Positions 29,332-30,210 of a stretch of 30,210 nucleotides of DNA are shown one piece after another. This stretch comes from CAYINU01 sp964364855. GTDB taxonomy: Bacteria > Margulisbacteria > Marinamargulisbacteria > CAYINU01. A program made the position numbers and the translations under genes. The stretch covers positions 1 through 30,210 of the forward strand of contig CAYINU010000012.1 in NCBI GenBank assembly GCA_964364855.1, given 5' to 3'. Numbering within the stretch: position 1 is the stretch's first letter; each line of letters opens with the position of its first letter. The notes beneath the pieces are model-generated. The model worked only from the letters and a program-made list of their open reading frames with translations, had not been told where the DNA came from and made no database searches.

Positions 29332-29952
29332 ATGTACATTGCTTCATTATTTACACAAGCCGGCGTGATGAAATACCCCATTTTAATCTGTTCCATCGTT
29401 GGCCTGGCCATCATCATCGAAAAGTTTTTGGTGTTGTATGTGTTTACGTTTCGCCGGTCCACGTACGAGCGATTAAAGGTGCAATTACTCGAACATGGAC
29501 CCGCCAAAACGGCGGATCTGTTGGGAGTCAAATCCGACCCCATTTCCCGGCTTTTTCGCAAAGTATTGACCCATACCCACCAAACCGAAGCCCATTTGCA
29601 AGAGGCGATTCAGACCGAAACTGCCGCTCTGTCCCAGTATTGGGACCGCTATCTGAACTATTTGTTTGCCTTGATTTCTATCGCACCGATGCTGGGGCTG
29701 TTTGGTACCGTCATCGGCTTGATCCGTATTTTTCGTGCTTTTTCCATCGGGGCAGAAGGCCAGTTGGTGCTGCTGTCCTCCGGCATCTCCATCGCCCTCA
29801 TCACCACGGCGGCCGGTATCGGTTTGGCCATTCCCTTCACGTTATTTTTTCACATTTACACACGTCGGGTGGAAGAAAACCTATTGCGTGTCGAATCCGC
29901 GGTGAATGATCTGTACGAATCTGCCAACCGGGGAGACGGTCATCGCCATTAA
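29332..29952 (+). CDS. ExbB/TolQ-family proton channel protein
   Basis: 206 residues with three membrane helices: about 14-36, 108-132 and 146-172. Signature stretches LFALISIAPMLGLFGTVIGLIRIFRAF and ALITTAAGIGLAIPFTLFFHIY carry the polar Thr residues that line the proton path in ExbB/TolQ/MotA. A cytoplasmic loop rich in charged residues lies between helices 1 and 2. With the ExbD/TolR partner next to it, it forms an inner-membrane motor that energises TonB or Tol. TolQ versus ExbB cannot be separated here; no tonB, tolA or tolB is in view. Ribosome site AAGGGGA is 5 bases upstream of the ATG. Confidence 0.92.
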   Translation: MYIASLFTQAGVMKYPILICSIVGLAIIIEKFLVLYVFTFRRSTYERLKVQLLEHGPAKTADLLGVKSDPISRLFRKVLTHTHQTEAHLQEAIQTETAALSQYWDRYLNYLFALISIAPMLGLFGTVIGLIRIFRAFSIGAEGQLVLLSSGISIALITTAAGIGLAIPFTLFFHIYTRRVEENLLRVESAVNDLYESANRGDGHRH

Positions 29953-30210
29953 GCTACGCAACCGAAAAGGCAAGTTGTTTGATACCCGCCTAGACATTAT
30001 CCCCATGCTGGATGTCGTGCTCATTCTGCTGCTGTTTTTTGCAGTAGTAGCAACCTATGCTCTGTATGTACAAAAGGGTATTACCGTGTCGCTGCCCACG
30101 GCCACTAGCGGGGCCACGCATGACAAAGGAGCCATCATTACCGTGACCCAAGGCGGAGATATTTTTTTGGATGACCGGCCTATTCCGATGGCTGAAATCG
30201 AACCGGAAAT
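29948..30210 (+). CDS. ExbD/TolR-family protein (partial, probable ATT start)
   Basis: The frame encodes KLRNRKGKLFDTRLDIIPMLDVVLILLLFFAVVATY...: a basic cytoplasmic N-terminus, one membrane helix with the protonatable Asp (MLDVV) and the start of a periplasmic domain, as in ExbD/TolR. No ATG, GTG or TTG gives the basic N-terminus. The in-frame ATT at 29948, overlapping the exbB stop, would give M-KLRNRKGK. A TTG at 29975 preceded by AAAAGG is the conservative alternative and would shorten the tail by nine residues. It is truncated by the window end. Confidence 0.85.
   Translation, partial: MKLRNRKGKLFDTRLDIIPMLDVVLILLLFFAVVATYALYVQKGITVSLPTATSGATHDKGAIITVTQGGDIFLDDRPIPMAEIEPE

Noticed and set aside
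1..30210. tRNA, rRNA or CRISPR array
   Set aside because: No tRNA T-arm motif with a fitting cloverleaf, no rRNA segments and no regularly spaced repeats were found on reading.

Overview
The window is a gene-dense, roughly balanced-GC chromosome segment of a Gram-negative bacterium. An outer-membrane secretin, ExbB/ExbD, type IV pilin-like genes and a BolA/monothiol-glutaredoxin pair all point that way. I cannot place the organism from sequence alone. The BolA-Grx pair, the secretin machinery and a REP-like hairpin resembling proteobacterial ones suggest a proteobacterium or close relative. The long-type PPi-dependent phosphofructokinase and the Mrp protein with a C-terminal DUF971 domain (the plastid HCF101 architecture) are less usual there. 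A run of exactly 100 Ns at 1358-1457 is an assembly gap that cuts the first two genes.

Left part (1-5468, + strand): PPi-phosphofructokinase (partial), BolA (partial), CGFS glutaredoxin, then three base-excision-repair enzymes, MutY, exonuclease III and endonuclease III. A type II toxin-antitoxin pair (DUF1778/RHH antitoxin plus GNAT toxin) sits between xthA and nth. It has its own promoter and a tandem palindromic operator, and the toxin stop codon overlaps the nth start. On the - strand (5757-7204) follows a second, AbiE-type toxin-antitoxin pair, with a short degraded or small ORF behind it and a REP-like hairpin in the nth 3' end.

Middle part (7280-19111): a tightly overlapping - strand operon mtaB-miaB-mrp (two radical-SAM methylthiotransferases and an Fe-S carrier ATPase) is divergent from an Rrf2-family regulator. 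A perfect inverted repeat lies in their shared upstream region. With BolA, Grx, MutY and Nth this makes an iron-sulfur neighbourhood. Then come a YgjP-like metallopeptidase, an RRM RNA-binding protein with a strong terminator, a small eRF1-like protein, a P-type cation ATPase, an orphan gene behind a structured leader, a secreted PepSY-like protein, a bidirectional terminator, and an EamA transporter/nitroreductase pair on the - strand.

Right part (19234-29239, + strand) is one long operon-like type IV filament cluster: a stand-alone receiver domain, assembly ATPase, platform protein, a pilin, four minor pilin-like proteins, a PilM-PilN (GspL-like) fusion, a PilO/GspM-like protein, a membrane-anchored PilP/GspC-like protein and a short secretin. 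Read as T2SS letters the order is E-F-G-H-I-J-K-L-M-C-D. It also fits MSHA-type pilus blocks. No retraction ATPase or prepilin peptidase is in view. ExbB and the beginning of ExbD, behind a separate putative promoter, end the window. Several genes appear to use unusual starts: CTG for the platform protein, ATT for ExbD and TTG for the P-type ATPase.
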